Positions 43,001 through 58,000 of a stretch of DNA of 64,000 bases are shown in pieces (positions within the stretch are counted from its first letter, which is position 1; each line of letters starts with the position of its first letter). This DNA comes from Cyclina sinensis (Eukaryota > Mollusca > Bivalvia > Venerida > Veneridae), in the NCBI GenBank assembly GCA_012932295.1, contig JAAONU010000001.1, positions 58,749,693-58,813,692 on the forward strand, written 5' to 3'. The notes beneath the pieces were generated by a model that was given only the letters and a program-made list of their open reading frames with translations, did no database searches and had not been told where the DNA came from. A program made the translations under genes and the position numbers.

Positions 43001-46000
43001 CCACAGGCGGTGCTCCAATAGGTGGTCGCACTATAATGGAACAACTTTGAACATTTTCATACATCCAATTGTTCATAAAAACAACTCAATGCTTTAGTCA
43101 ACAAAATCAGCATCTTTCATTATAATAATCTTAACATGTTGAACATTTCATTTTCTTCCCAGACATAACGGTATTATTCTAACAAACAAAATCAAAGGAG
43201 AACTAGGCGATCTTTTAAGACCTTAATAACAGGACTTTTGCAAACAATAAACTGTAAACATCTAACCTTTCTAACAAAATGTCTCTGAAATTTCTAAAAC
43301 ATGATGTATGATATATCATATTGATCATGCATAAATACTAACCTCCTGGTAGAACAGGTGGTGGAACAAAGGGAGGTGGCACAACTGTTGGGGGGAATGC
43401 TGTCGGGGGTGGATAGGGAGGCACTGTAGGGGGCGGCACAGATGTACTCGTCACTGATGGCTTGTAATATTCGAAACTTCCTGATGTAACTGGTCTCCTG
43501 AAGAGAGTAGTCAAAGAAAAATTTAGACCAATATAAAGGTGATAAAGGCACAAATAATGAAATTATTGTAAGATTAAATTAAACATTCATATCAATAAGG
43601 AACAACACAATAAATAACAATAAAACTTTCAACTTTAAATTTTATCATGTTTAGACAGTACTTAAATTCAAATAATTAAATGCGTAACAAAAACAAGAGG
43701 GCCATGATGGCCCTGGATCGCTCACCTGAGTACTTTGGCTGTAGGTTTGCTGCTAAGCAGTATTTCATTTTTTAATTGAAAATATGTAAGTGCCTACAAA
43801 CCAAATATGTAAAATATCAGTCAATAAATAAAGGCTCTATGACAGAAAGTAGAAATATCTATCATAAGCTATGGTGACCTTGACCTTGACCCAGTGACCT
43901 CAAACCCTACCCATGGGTAGACGTCCATGCAAGGAACCTATATACTGAATATCAAAGATATTGGTCTATAAATGAAGGCTCTCTGAGGTACAGTAGATAA
44001 ATCTATTTTTAGCCTCCGTGACCTTTAACCTAATCTAATAATTTCAAAAAGCTTGATAAAGCTTGCTTCATGCCAAATTTTAAAATTCTAGGCTTTGTGG
44101 TTTCAGACAAGAAGATTTTTAAAGATTTTCTTCTATACTGCTATTTAAAACTTATGACCCCTCGGGCGGGGCAAATAGTGACCCCAGTGACATTTTTCAA
44201 ACAAACTAAGTAGAGGTCCACTAGACAATGCTGCATACCAAATATCTAAGCTGTAGGCATTGAGGTTTCCAGTAAGAAGATTTTTAAAGATTGCCTTTTT
44301 TACATATTAAGGGCCCCCGGGGCGGGGCCAATTTTGACCCTGGGGCCAACATATAAATAATACTGGTAAAGGTTCTCAACACAATACTCCATACCAAATA
44401 TCTAAGGTCTAGTCCTATTAGTTTCAGAGAAAAATGATTTTTCATGTTTTTCCTATATAACTATATGTAAATCAATAGAACCCTGGGGCGTGGCCAATTT
44501 TGACCCAGGGGACATAATTTGAACAAACTTGATAGAGGTCCACTAGACAATGCTGCACACCAAATATCTAAACTCTATGCCTTGCGGTTTCTGACAAGAA
44601 GATTTTTTAAAGTTTTTCCTATATAACTCTATATAAAACATTTGACCCCTGGGGGCCATTTTTGACCCAGGAGCCATGATTTGAACAAACTTGGTAGAGG
44701 TCCACTGGACAATGCTGCACACCAAATATCTAAACTCTAGGCCTTGCAGTTTCTGACAAAAAGATTTTTTAAAGTTTTTCCTATATAACTCTATGTAAAA
44801 CATTTGACCCCTGGGGCTGGGCCATTTTTGACCCAGGTGCCATGATTTGAACAAACTTGGTAGAGGTCCACTGGACAATGCTGCACACCAAATATCTAAA
44901 CTCTAGGCATTGTGGTTTCAGACAAGAAGATTTTTTAAAGTTTTTCCTATAGAATTCTTTGTAAAACTAGTGACCCCTAGGGCAGGGCCATTTTTGACCC
45001 AGGGGTCATGATTTGAACAAACTTGGTAAAGGTCCACCTGATGATGCTTCATACCAAATATCTAAGCTCCAGGCCTTGTAGTTCTGGAGAAGAAGATTTT
45101 TAAAGTTCCAACTTTGAAAATCTATTTTTAGCTCTTGTGGCCTAGAAATGCAATGGACCTAAACCATTTGAACAATTTTGGTAAAGCTTTATGCAAGTAA
45201 CATTCCTGCCAAGTTTCAGCAAGATTGGCCCAGCAGTTCAGGAGAAGAAGTTGTTTGAAGAAAAAGCTGATGACGCACGCACGCACGACGGACATCAGGC
45301 GATCACAAAAGCTCCCCTTGAGCACTTTGTGCTCAGGTGAGCTAAAAAACCTGTGGTAAAACACAAGTAAATTACTGACTTACTTTAGATTTCTATTGAC
45401 TGGCTGTGCTACCTGACTGACTAGTGTTGGCAGTGGCTCTCCCTGAAAACAAACAAGTATCAGCTATGTGAAAATACTGCTTGAAATGTATGCTAAGTTT
45501 TTTTTTAACATTCTTTGTATACACATTTTTTAAATTAAATTTGATTGTTAGGGTAATAATGAAAACATGTCCTACCACTACTGCTATTATTGTTTACAAT
45601 ATGGTTGCTTAATCTAGAGCAATCTTTATGATGTACAAATGAAATGGAAACTCTATCTTACCACTGAGACATGCTGGTTGCCTGAGCTGCTCACATACGG
45701 TTGTGTGTAACTATTTGATCTAACAGGTTCATCCTGGGTTGGGGTTGGTGGCTCCTGTCCCACTGAGGATGGTGTGTATGTTTTCTGAGGTGTTGTGTTC
45801 AACTTAAGTTGTTCTGTTCCTGAAGGCACTTTTGGAGGAGGCAATGTTGAAGCACTTGCAGGGGCAGGCTGAGTTACTGGGGAAGTTTCAGACTTGAGTG
45901 GAGGTTTGTAATCAAGCACAGATGGACCCTTGGGGACTACAGGAGCACTTTGGATCTTGTTTAACACTTTAGTAGCAGCTGCTGCAGCTTTTGCTGCTTC

Positions 46001-49000
46001 TGCAGCCTTTGCTTGTGCCTGCTTAATGTTAACATATCCCGTCTCATTCTGAAAATTTGTAACTGCCCTTCTCAGCATCTGATTGGCTATCAGGCCATCA
46101 GGTGACACATCCATGCTGTCACAGGAAGGACAAACATGATCCTCTGACTCTAACAGCTTGTCTCTAATACCTAGAAAAAGAAAAAAAATATTCTGACATT
46201 TCACATTGACATTTTACATTCTAAGGTTTACAATCTGATCTGATTTTTTGAAGTTTATGACTGTTGGGAAGGGTTAAAATTGGTGAAACACCCAATTCAA
46301 CAGTTCCCTCATAATTTTTAAATTTTTCTATAAATATTTTTTTTTCACTTTTGCGATAAAATACTGTGTATTTGCAGTTTTCATACACATACAGTACTTG
46401 TATGAAATTCTGACATGTGACTTCTACCTGTACAGTTTTTACCAGAAACTTCTCTGTACAATATTCAGGTTGATTGTCCTTGTAATGACTACTGTTTATA
46501 CGTACATTCATCACAGTAGCTGATACCACAGCAGGGAATGACCACAGCATCTCTGGCCAGGTCCCCACATAGTGGACACTTCAGCTCCTTGGGTATAGGC
46601 TTCTTAAGAACTACTTGTTTCTTCTCAACATCCGGTAAGAATGGTGGTCGTTCCTTCTTCCCTTCAACATAGGCTTGTCTGTGAATGCATAGATACTATA
46701 CTGCATTAAAATTACCATTTCAGTTTGTCATGCTGAGAAGTCAACTTGGAGAAGTTACAACCAACAAGTCTATTTTCAGAATAAATACATCTTTATTTAA
46801 CCAGATACCTTACCAGTGTAGTCTAGCTGCAAGATTTTAAGAACAAAAATGTCAGTGTCTAGGAGATAAAACCTGGTTTATAACTGCTCCATAAGTTCCT
46901 CTTGTCTACCATTAACATTTGTTGAAAGATCTATATGATTTTTTGGATATTATATGAAGATTAAATGAACTTAGATCAAAACCAGACTAGTTGGCTTATC
47001 TGTAATCATGGTCTTCTTTGGTCATACCGACAAAATAAATCCTTACTGCAGGTAAAACTTAGACTGGAATTAAGAGATACGTACACATCTATTTTGGGTA
47101 CAGCGTATTTTCCAGTGTGCGTCTGGTATGTTCCTGGTAAAGGTTCATCCATAAAAACCATACTGTCTACCGGTATACCCGTGGGTCTCTTCATACGTGG
47201 TACATCTGATGGGCTGTTTGCTCCCTCAATCTGAATAAATTATCTTTAAAACTAAACTCTGTGAAATCCCTTATACAAAAAATAGATGTTTGTAAATCTA
47301 TTTCAGAATAAAAAAATTGTTTTGTTTTGCATGATCAAGAACTTATATAATGGAATGTTAAATGATTTTGCATATCATTTACTAGTTTTCTAACCATTTT
47401 TATCAGTACTTACTGGATCATTAGTACAGTTTTGTATGAAGTGACCCCCTTTGCCACATCTACGGCAGATATAAGAAGGATTTGGTGTTCCAGTTGGACC
47501 AACTTTGTATGTGTAGCTGAAATCAAAGAAAACAGTGAATCTTGTATACTGGAAAATTATTTTGGATAACTGCAATGATACTGCATTGTTTTTTGATCTT
47601 TTGGATTTGTAAATTACGTCTGATAAAAGCTAATGTCAATAAACTTGCATTCTATTGTAAAAAGAACTTTGAATGTAAGATGGAAGTTTTAAGTATGACA
47701 ATTCTCTCTGCACCAAGAAAAACTGGGATTGTCTCTTACACTATTATAGAGTTTAAAGCCTCAGACAGAAGAACCTGAGCAAGATGAGAACTTACTTTGA
47801 AGGATCAAAGTCCTTTGTTGACTGTTTCATCATCTCTGCAATCTTCTCTATCTCTGATGACTGGGCATTTACCAGATCCGAGGACTACAATGGATAGCCA
47901 TAGAATTATTCTACAGCATTACAGCAAAATGATATGCTTGTCTTCATTTACTTGTCAATCTTGCAAATGAAAGAAGTCTACACATGACTCATTATTAACA
48001 GAAACTCCTGAAAGCTATACTGCGGTATCACATTCAATGACATAGCTTTCAACATATGAAGTGATGCAATACAATGATGAATTCATTAAAAAAAAAAAAT
48101 AAATCATGAGAATTTTACAATACCAGTATTCCTTCAAACTGATGTAAAGCAATTCATTCCTTCAGATTTTAAGAATTTACTATACAAGAAAAGCTTCATG
48201 GAATATTTTTGTGAAGCAGTGAATGAAATTGTATAAAATCTCGCAGCACAAAATGGTGCCTTTCTAGTCAATATGTCTTCATTTTTGTCAACAAATTATC
48301 TAAAATATATATCAACCGACAATTTGCAAAAAAAGCAAAATGACGTATTTATTACCTGTTTAATCTTCTCCGTATTAAAGCCCCCTGTCTCTGCTGCACT
48401 TATCTGCAAGTCAAATTAGAATTTAAAACAAATAAAACTTAAAACCTAGTTAGTCCATGAGCTGTAGAATTCTTCAAAACCATTGATCTATACCTAAGAT
48501 GCTTCATTCTTACATTCCTTACCTCTCAAACAAAACATGATTGTATCAATAGCAGGCCTATTTTTAAAAAGTAAAGAAATAAATGCTTTAAGTTTCCAAA
48601 ATGAAACTTGTGGGCTTTTTACGCACAAAGGAGATAAAAATCAGTGATTATATATATCATCAGTGATATAGAAATTCCTTTCTGTAAATCTTCTAGTGCT
48701 TCACATTTGCATCATCCCATTTCATTCTTGTTCCTTGCTTCACATCTTGTTCCCGGTAGATGTACATTTGTTAAGATCCACTGTTTTTGCCAGCTATGAA
48801 GTGAAGTTCAATTAAAAATCTATAAAAGCAACAGTATAAAATCAACAAGACTGTCACAGACAGTATATCCCCGCCAATCGGTGCTTGTCTGAAGAAAAGG
48901 TAGTCAGAATTTGCATATAAAGAAAATAGGTGCAAAATCCACCTATCCAAAATCCAGGGCCATAAATCTGTGTTGTAGTGTCAAACCGAAACAAGCCCAG

Positions 49001-52000
49001 GACATTTGCATCTCCTTTTGCTATTGAAAGTTCCCACAAAGTTTCTTTGAAATCCTAACAGTAGTTGCAGAGAAATAGCATAGAAACAAAATACTATTCA
49101 GGGGCCATAACTATGTGTTAAATGGTCCTACTGAGGCATGCCAAAGACATACATATCTTCTTTTGGTATTGATGGTTCCAATAAAGTTTCACTGAAATCC
49201 TGTAAGAAGTTGCTGAGAAATAGAGCGGAAATGAATGTTACACTGTATTCAAGGGCCATACAGTTTGTATTGAAGGGTCCAACGGGAACATGCTGAGGAT
49301 ATGGTCAGTTATGTATTGAAAGTTCCCACAAAGTTTCAAATAAATCCAGTCAGTTGTTGCTAAGAAAAAGCGTCGAAACGAAATTTGGACGGACAAAAAG
49401 ATGGATGGAATGACAGACAGACAGGCGACGCCAAAACAATATCCCCCTCCCAATTACATCGGTGGGGGATAACTGAAATGTCATTTTTCCAAGTTTTTTT
49501 AAAGAAAGAAAACCATTAACATTTACTGTTGCCTTTTAGTTTAGCTTTCAAACATAGTTTAATACGACCATGTGCTTAAGAAGGTACAAGCATGCAAGTT
49601 GGAACACTGACCATAATCATCTGCCACTAAAGTTACAGATACTGAAAAAGTTATGATTTGATCCTAACCAGTAAGTAACAAAACCTTGAGGTGTGTGCAA
49701 CGTACCTATCCATTGTTCTTGATTTTACTGAAAATTCCTAAAATATAGCAATGCTTTAATTTGAAAAAGAAGTAAGACAAACAGATGAATCAATCCCTGA
49801 ATAAGCTAGGGCAAGGCTCAGGAAACCCAAGAATTTGTCAGTTTTTACCGACTTTAGGCTTCCTGGACCAATTTATATGTTCAAAACTCTTTCAAAAGTC
49901 GTTCCATATATTTTCTAAGAAAAGGTCAAAATCAGTCCACATGAAATAGTCTTATTTATGTATGATTTACCATAAAAATGCCAAAATTTCACATCTAAAT
50001 CCCAATCAGTCCCTAATGCGGTCCTTCACAAGTGTCACAAACCCATAAAATTGCCACTGTGACCAGTGTTTACCAGTTAATTGATAAACTCATTAATAAA
50101 TGTGCTTGACTGGCAGCTAGTCAATCAATTATGTTAACCAATGTTGAAGAATTATAACCTCGTGACATTTGTGCTACTTCTGTTCTTTACTTTCACTTTG
50201 AACAAAAAGTTTTTTCGCGGTGTCAACAAACCAGTTAACATAAGGGCATTTTAATTCCATTTAGTTGTCAGTGCAGAGCTCATCCGCAAGGGAAAAAACT
50301 TCACCATGCATATTCTGATTTTACTCTTTCAATACATCAAAGAGAAGTCAACTTCGCCAAAAACATTGTGTCTCAGTGATCAATATTACACATCAGACAG
50401 TTTGCCGACTTCAATAATCGAATAAGTATCTTCCCACAATCGAGGCTGTCGCTTCTTGTTAGCCAATCAGACCTTGGCTTTACCAAAAGTTCAGCAGCCC
50501 AGAATGAATTTAATTTGTAACACTTTTACAACTTAAACAAGGGATTAGGTAATAATTGTGTCAAATAAAGTTAACATGTACTGTTTTCACTAATTGATAT
50601 AAGCAATACATAGTCACTGTTTAGAGCTATAGGTGCAGTTAACCCACTACACCGTCAGAATGTCGAAAAAAGTCCAGTTAAAAATCAGGTTCTAAAATTC
50701 ACTGAATTTCTGGGTGCCAACTATTCTAAAATTAGATTGGTTCTACTTTCACTTTACATATAACTCCCATATTATAGTGCTACCCATAGTCATCCGAATA
50801 AATACACTGGTACACCACTTACTGCATGAACAAAGCATTGGTGCCGAGGTAAAAATGATGGAAGAAAAACTTCATACCATGCTGACTTACATTTTTATTT
50901 TGTTTTGTTTCTAAAATTAATTGAACTGTTACTTTTTTGCACTAACATAAGGTCAAACAGTAAAAGCACTGAGAAATTTTTGACTTCATGTGAAGGGGTT
51001 AATAAAAGGATTAAATGAAAACAAAGCAAAAATGAAGGTAAACAACAAAAGAGAAAAATCGCTGAATTTTCTCCAGACCAGTAAATATGTGAGGTCCAGT
51101 AAAAATCAGAATTTCATATGACCTCCTGTCCAGTAATATTTGCGAATGTATATGCTGAGGAAAGACTGAGAGCAACAGACTTTTTTTATAATCTGGTCAA
51201 GTACTAAAGCATCTGTAAATGTTAAGGTATACATCCATAAATGTACAAACAACTAAGGAATATGTAAGACGCAGTCTAAAATGAAATGATAAAAAAAAAT
51301 AAAGCCCATTTCTCTTTGAAATGGTGGCACTTCTCCCTGACTTAGGTCAAGGGAGAAGTCACTTCTCCCTAAATTATGACCCCAGGATGAGCCCTGCAGT
51401 GACGATAAATTGTTCCTATTTTTCAGTAAGAGAAAACCTCTTGAAAGCATATACTAGGCATACTACATACTAACGTTAAACACTGTTTTTAGCCAATTTT
51501 CATTTGTTTGGGTGAGGTGGGGTGGGGGTGACGTGACGGGACTGATTGAGATTTGAAAACTTCCTAAGCCCTGATCTAGGTGCATCCAAAATATTGAAAT
51601 CATTTAAGTTTTTCCTCAGACTTTTTACTACAAACAAGGCAACAGAGTATTCCTTTATCAATACCCCCTGCCCTGCTTTTTTTTTTTTTTTGAGAAATAA
51701 ATGTTTCAGACTCATCAAACCCATTTCTCTATCAGTAGCATGAAAAGTTGAAGGAAAAAAACCAACACTTTTGTCTAAAATAATTTCAAAGTTGTTCATA
51801 TAAATAAATTGTCCAAACTTCTATACCCTGGTACAATGGGGCCTCTCTAATCCAAATTCATCCACAGTATTTGAAGCATGTTTATTAATAATATTTTGCT
51901 CTTTTCCTTAACATGCAACTGAATTTTGTTAAAATGTACAAAGTAAATAATATCTCAATTTTTATAATACAGATTCTTTTGCTTTTTCTAATGGGAGCAG

Positions 52001-55000
52001 CGCCAACTCTCGTCTGTTTTACATGTCAACAATGGGGGCCATAGTTATAGTTCTTGTGCACTACTCCTGAAGGTGGTCTATATACCTCTGACGTTTCATG
52101 TCAAGATGTTGATACTGTTCATATTGATACCTTTGATCATTCAACTTAATAAGCAATTTTGACAAAGTTAAAAAGGGGCATAACTCCAAAATATAGCTTT
52201 CAGAATAATGCCCCTTGTGTTACAACTGCCTCTTGGTGATGATAAGCAAGCAGTCCAAGTTTCATATTGATACCTTTTAAGTTGTTTGAGTGATGGGCTA
52301 CATTAGTTTTTGCATGACGACGACGCCTCCGCTGCAGCGATCATATCAGCACCACTTTTTCTTCGAAACAGACGAGCTAATAAAATACCAGATCGAGTGT
52401 GAAAATGGAGGCATAATTTCAGTCAATGTAATTCTTCCTTCAAATGAATGGCTCTGTTGTACAAATTACTATGAAACAAAATCTGGAAAAATGGACATCC
52501 TCACAAACAGACAGGTGCAACACTTAATGCCCCTATGCCATTCTTGAAATGCTGGGGACATAAAAAGAGTTCTAGATTATGTGAGCATGGATAAGAAAGG
52601 CCCCACTGTCTTTTTCCATATGATCCTTACACTGAGTAAGTACACTGTTAGAACTTGTGAAATGAGATTAAGCAGGCATGAAAGATGTTACTGATTCAAG
52701 CAATTAGTTTGGAAGTTCTTTTTAGAAATTTTTCGACATTTTTGTGCAAAAATTAAAAGGCTTGAATGGAAAACACCCCTCTGATATTGTCCTTCCTCTA
52801 ACAGACGTATTTAGCCTATAATCTGCCTTATAGTTTGTTAATGTACTTTTGAACAAGACTGAACTACAAAACAATTTTCAGCTCTGTTATATCCTTTTCA
52901 AAAAAAAAACACAGTTTGGGGGCAGTTATAAATGAATAAACAGTAACTAATTTAGCAAATATTTCAATTAGCTCCCACTTCCAATTTATAGTCTGGTTGT
53001 GTCGACTACTTAAAACAAGCATGTCAGTCGGTGTGTATGCCAGGTTATTTTTAAGACTAAACAGTATCTGCAGTCTGTAACGTTTGAGTAAATAATGTCA
53101 GTTATTTCAGTTAAGTCTATGAATAAGAATGAGAAATGTCAGTCTATTTTTTTGTTTAAAGCAACTGATACACAGATGAGTCGATGACACATAAAAAAGA
53201 AAATGGTTGTACATATTGAAATTCTACTTGTAATTGTGAACATATGTAAAATAAGTTACCGTCTCATTTTCTGTTACAGAAACACATCATCATATAAAGT
53301 TTTTACCGCTTTTTCGATAAAAATTTCACTAGGACAATGTTTATGTTTTTTATTTTGAAAATGGATATTAACAAGATGCTGTGGCTGTGGTTTAATTCAC
53401 TAACCTTAAATTTACTGACATGAAGGGATGGGTTTGAATCCTGTTAAAATCAATTTTTCTTCAGTTTTCACGGTGTATAGGAGCATAAAATTACATTTTT
53501 ACCATACATTAACTTCTCTCTGATTTTAAAGAAAAACATTTTTAAGTAAAATTCTGTTAGTCACTTTAAAGTCTATTCTCAAGTCCTCTAAAAGTTGTAA
53601 TCTATACACTCCCTCACTAATGTCTACAAAGATGAAAAGGCACACAACTACCTGATTCATCTAACTAACTGGGGCATATGACTCAAATATCAGACTTTAA
53701 TCCAAGATCCTTAAAATATATCAGTATTGTTTAACCTAACAATTTTGGGTTCCGATGTGCAACTTGAATAAGATATTCCTGGAGGATATTTCAACAAGCT
53801 GTCTCCTGAAACTTTCATCTTGTCAATACAGAACCACAATAATGGTCAAGGTCGTGTGATAACGTTTTTAAATGATTTGAAAGAACTTGATAAAAACTGA
53901 TTAATTAAATTGCTACATTGTTAAGTAACCCTATGCTACTTCATACAGATATATCACAATTGGACTCAATAATGACTGAATTAATATGCTTAACTTAAAT
54001 CTTTCACACTCTGGATAGTCTCTCATTCAACCTTTTCTCCCATAGACCCTTCCCTATATATATATACAAATATAATAAGCGTTCTCCCTTTAACACTTCC
54101 GTCAATGGTTTCCGTGTGCACAGTCTGAAAACATTTCTGGCATATAGAAATAAGCCTCCATGCTTCAGTACTTCTTTATTTTCCACCACTGATAGTATAA
54201 CAAAGTCAAATATAAATTTATTCTAAAAGAAAATTTGATAACATGTGTAAAATATAATATATAAATAACAAATCAAAAATGAATATTGCACATAAATAAA
54301 AACATCTGAAAGACATTGGTAAAAAGTATGCTATAAATTCAAAGCTAAATATTAACTTAATCACTATCAAGGACATTTCAAAATATGACTTGAAAACTTT
54401 ATAAAACCAGGTACATGCATCTCATTTAAGTATTACTAAGCTTACACTAATGAAATCTGCAAAATATTAAGGAGACTTATCTATTAATGCTCAATTTGAT
54501 TTAACTACCAACTGTCATGTGATCTTAAGCAAAACGTGTTTCCTCACAAAAATGACTCATCAATTCACTACCTCTGTAACATTGCCATCCTATTCTGATT
54601 CTTAAAACACTGTCCATTAAATGCCCCTGCTAACATGAAACAACATGTTCAATACTTTCACCTCAAGCTGGTCAGGGGTTGTAACTCTTTATAAAATCGT
54701 TTTTAAAAATCTCCTCAAAATCAGACAGAAGTCTTCTTAAAAATGTTGTTCTAATAAGATGGCCAATTCTGTGGTTTGGGATTACTTATTATTTCTTAAG
54801 TCATACAGTGTGAACAAGAGAGTTACAAAAAATACCACAGTCCAATACCATTATCTTCATATATGAAAAACATTATGCTTTACCATTTTATTTTACAAAA
54901 AAAATAAAAAATGTGTATTTTGCTTAAACTAGTAAGTTTAAAGATTTCAGTAATGAAAGCTGACAGTATTTCACAAAAATAGTGTCATGACAGGACACTG

Positions 55001-58000
55001 GTTGATCAGATGGCTTGATATTTCTGTCTTCAATCAGACAGCATAAAGACAAGTGATTTCATGATTACCTTATAAGATATAATTAAACAGCAAATACCCA
55101 TTTCCCCATGGTCACCAGAAATCTTATTTCGGTTATCATGTCAAAAATATACTCAAAATTGTTAGCATAATATATGTATCAGAACTCTTTTTACATTTTA
55201 CTTCAGATTTTGAAGCTGTTTACAGTAAAAGAAGCAGTAGCAGCAACAGAAAAAATGCTGCTTGAAAACCAACTTATGTTTGTTAACCAAGGTCAGCTAA
55301 AACCATGCAGACTTTCTTTCCTAATCCAACTAAATACAAAGTATGAACCAATTAAATACAAAGTATTCCATCTGTTAATGTCTTTAGCATTTGCAAACAA
55401 CACTGCAGCAAAACCAAATTAACTTATTTATGTAATCAAAGATAATAAAGCATTCAATGATACTGCCATATAAACAAGAGCCATGTTGCACTCAGTTTAT
55501 CCCCCTGCCGGGAAGAAGTTACCTGAAGGTTATATTTTTGTCATTTTTACTTGGTGAGAGGAAATCCTTAAAAAGCTGTTTAGTTATGGTCATCCTAAGT
55601 ATAGTTTTCAATTAAGTGGAAAGAATTAGGCTTTTGGAGTTATGCTCTGGATTTTTTTTTCAAGTACCGTAAAAATTCTATTTATAGGCCATTCTCTAAT
55701 AGATGCCCAACCCCCATATTTTGGACCAAAAATGGTCATTTTTCAGCCTCAGGTTGAAAAATCAACTGCCCCATTTTAACGCCCACCCCCCTATTTGAGC
55801 AAAATTGAGCTTACCTTTACAGTTCAAGTTTGCTTATTTCCCTTTTACTTTACTTTTATTTCCCTTATTTTTGCAGTAACTAAGTAGTAATGATCATGTA
55901 CAAGGCTTATTTTTTATTCTTGTGCTCGGCAAACTTTCACACATACTGGACTGTACATATAAGATAATAGCAGAAATGAACAGATTTTAGCGTTATCTGC
56001 AATAAGTCAATATCTGCTCTTTCTCCGGATTCGATTTCTTCTTGTAATTATGAGGGGTGAGTAGATTTATAAGGCTCTGCTTAGAAAATCAGTCCGTCTT
56101 GTGAAGATGAGTCTCCAATTAACGCCCATCCCCAACTTTCGAACACTCCATGATATAAATAGAATTTTTATGGTATATCTGATAAAGGGCAATAACTCTA
56201 AAAGTCAGCAAAGTTGAGTTATTGTTCTTGCACATTGCACTTCCTACAAATGTGCTATGTCAGTGTATTAAGTTGGAAGAAAATTGCTCAAGTACTTTTG
56301 GAGTTATGCTTCAGACAAAGTTTATCAAGTAAATCTGATAAAGTGGAATAACTCTAAAAGTAGGCAAGGTAGAGTTATTATTCTTACACACTGCATACCT
56401 GCCATACGTCCCGGATCGTCCGGGATTGTCCCGGAAATCGAGGGCCCGTCCCGGAGTCCCGGAAAGACATCCGATGTCCCGGAAACCATGAAAAACGCGC
56501 ATACCTTTGATCAGGCCAGTCAAATTTTTGACACGCCGCTAATTCTTTAATGATTCGTTATGTTAATATGTTCCGATTCGGTGAATACACCGCGTGTCAT
56601 TGATAACCAATTATCAAATGACCGCTATCGGCTATCGATTTATTGACTTGCGGTGCATTAAGTTATTTGTAATATATCTGCATACTGAATTAAAAAAGGC
56701 GCAGTGCTCCCCCTTACTCACGCTTCCGGTTTCGTTTTGACAGCGTATTACATGGAGAATTTACTGTCGGTAAACTGTGACGTTATGCTATACACATCCG
56801 TCGGTATATTTCTTGTGGGTTATGCACTCGTTTTGCAGGATGTTCGATCAGAAAATTATACTCGTCCTCCTACCTTCTCCACTCGTAAATACGAGCGAAC
56901 GTTATTTTTTTTTGAAGTGGTTGAGAGGGGTAGGGGAATAATCGTCGGGTGGTCGGACCGATTGAGCTTGAAACATTTCTGCAAGCCTGTTAATTACTAT
57001 GCTCTTGCATCCAAAATAAAAGGTATGAAACTGACGGTACTCATGTGTATTTGAAAGACGTGCACGGCTTTTCCCGCCAAAAACGGAATCCCGTCCAATT
57101 TTGTGTACTGCCAACGGTAGGGCATTGAAAGTATATGAATAGTTGTATGTCCCGGAAAATCGGCTCAAATCCCGGAAATTCTATATCAAATTCCCGGAAA
57201 TGGCCAGAAAAATTATGGCAGGTATGCACACTGTGTTTCCTCCGAATGTGCTCTGTCAGTGTATGAAGTTTGAAGAAAATCGCTCAAGTACTTTTGGAAT
57301 TATGCTCCGGACAAAATTGGGAAAGACGCACGGACGGAGACCATTTCTAATATCCCCTTCACCTTTGGAAGGGGGATAAAAATAATCTTGGCACCATTAC
57401 TAACAAACCAGGTAAGTCAATGGCCTAGTCATACCCCTAACTGCTATCTTTCACATGTCATACATATGTTTTGTAATGTACTGACTACATTAACACAAAA
57501 CCTGCCAGCTTTGTTCATTTTTAAACTATAACCATTACACTTTAGCATCAAGTTATGAGTTCAAAATAAGCATGATGCATAACATTCAAGATAAATGCTG
57601 AAAACACAGAGGAAGATCATATCAAGACTTCTATCACATCTAATAGACAGATAAATAAAAATATACCTTCATGTACACTTGTAAATTGGAGTTTGTACTG
57701 GACAAGTCTTTTACTCTGCTGGAGTAAAACTGTTCAAACATAATTTATGTCCGCTTTCCTAACAATACATATCAGTGCAAATTGTTTAATATGCAAAAAA
57801 AAATCTGGGTATCTTTGACCACTAAGGTCATTTTGACCACAAATATAACTTTAAGTATATACCTGCTAGTGCAAACTGCCTTTTGTTTTCATGTAACATT
57901 CTGTCATCTAAATAATGTCTTCACACTGATTGTAAATGTAACAAACAGATAACTAGAACTGTGTCTATAGGACACGGATGCCCCACTATGCATAAGTGCT

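Noticed and set aside
51500..51799. Minus-strand 99-codon open frame
   Set aside because: No recognisable motif, Lys-run from a poly-T tract, no splice partners.
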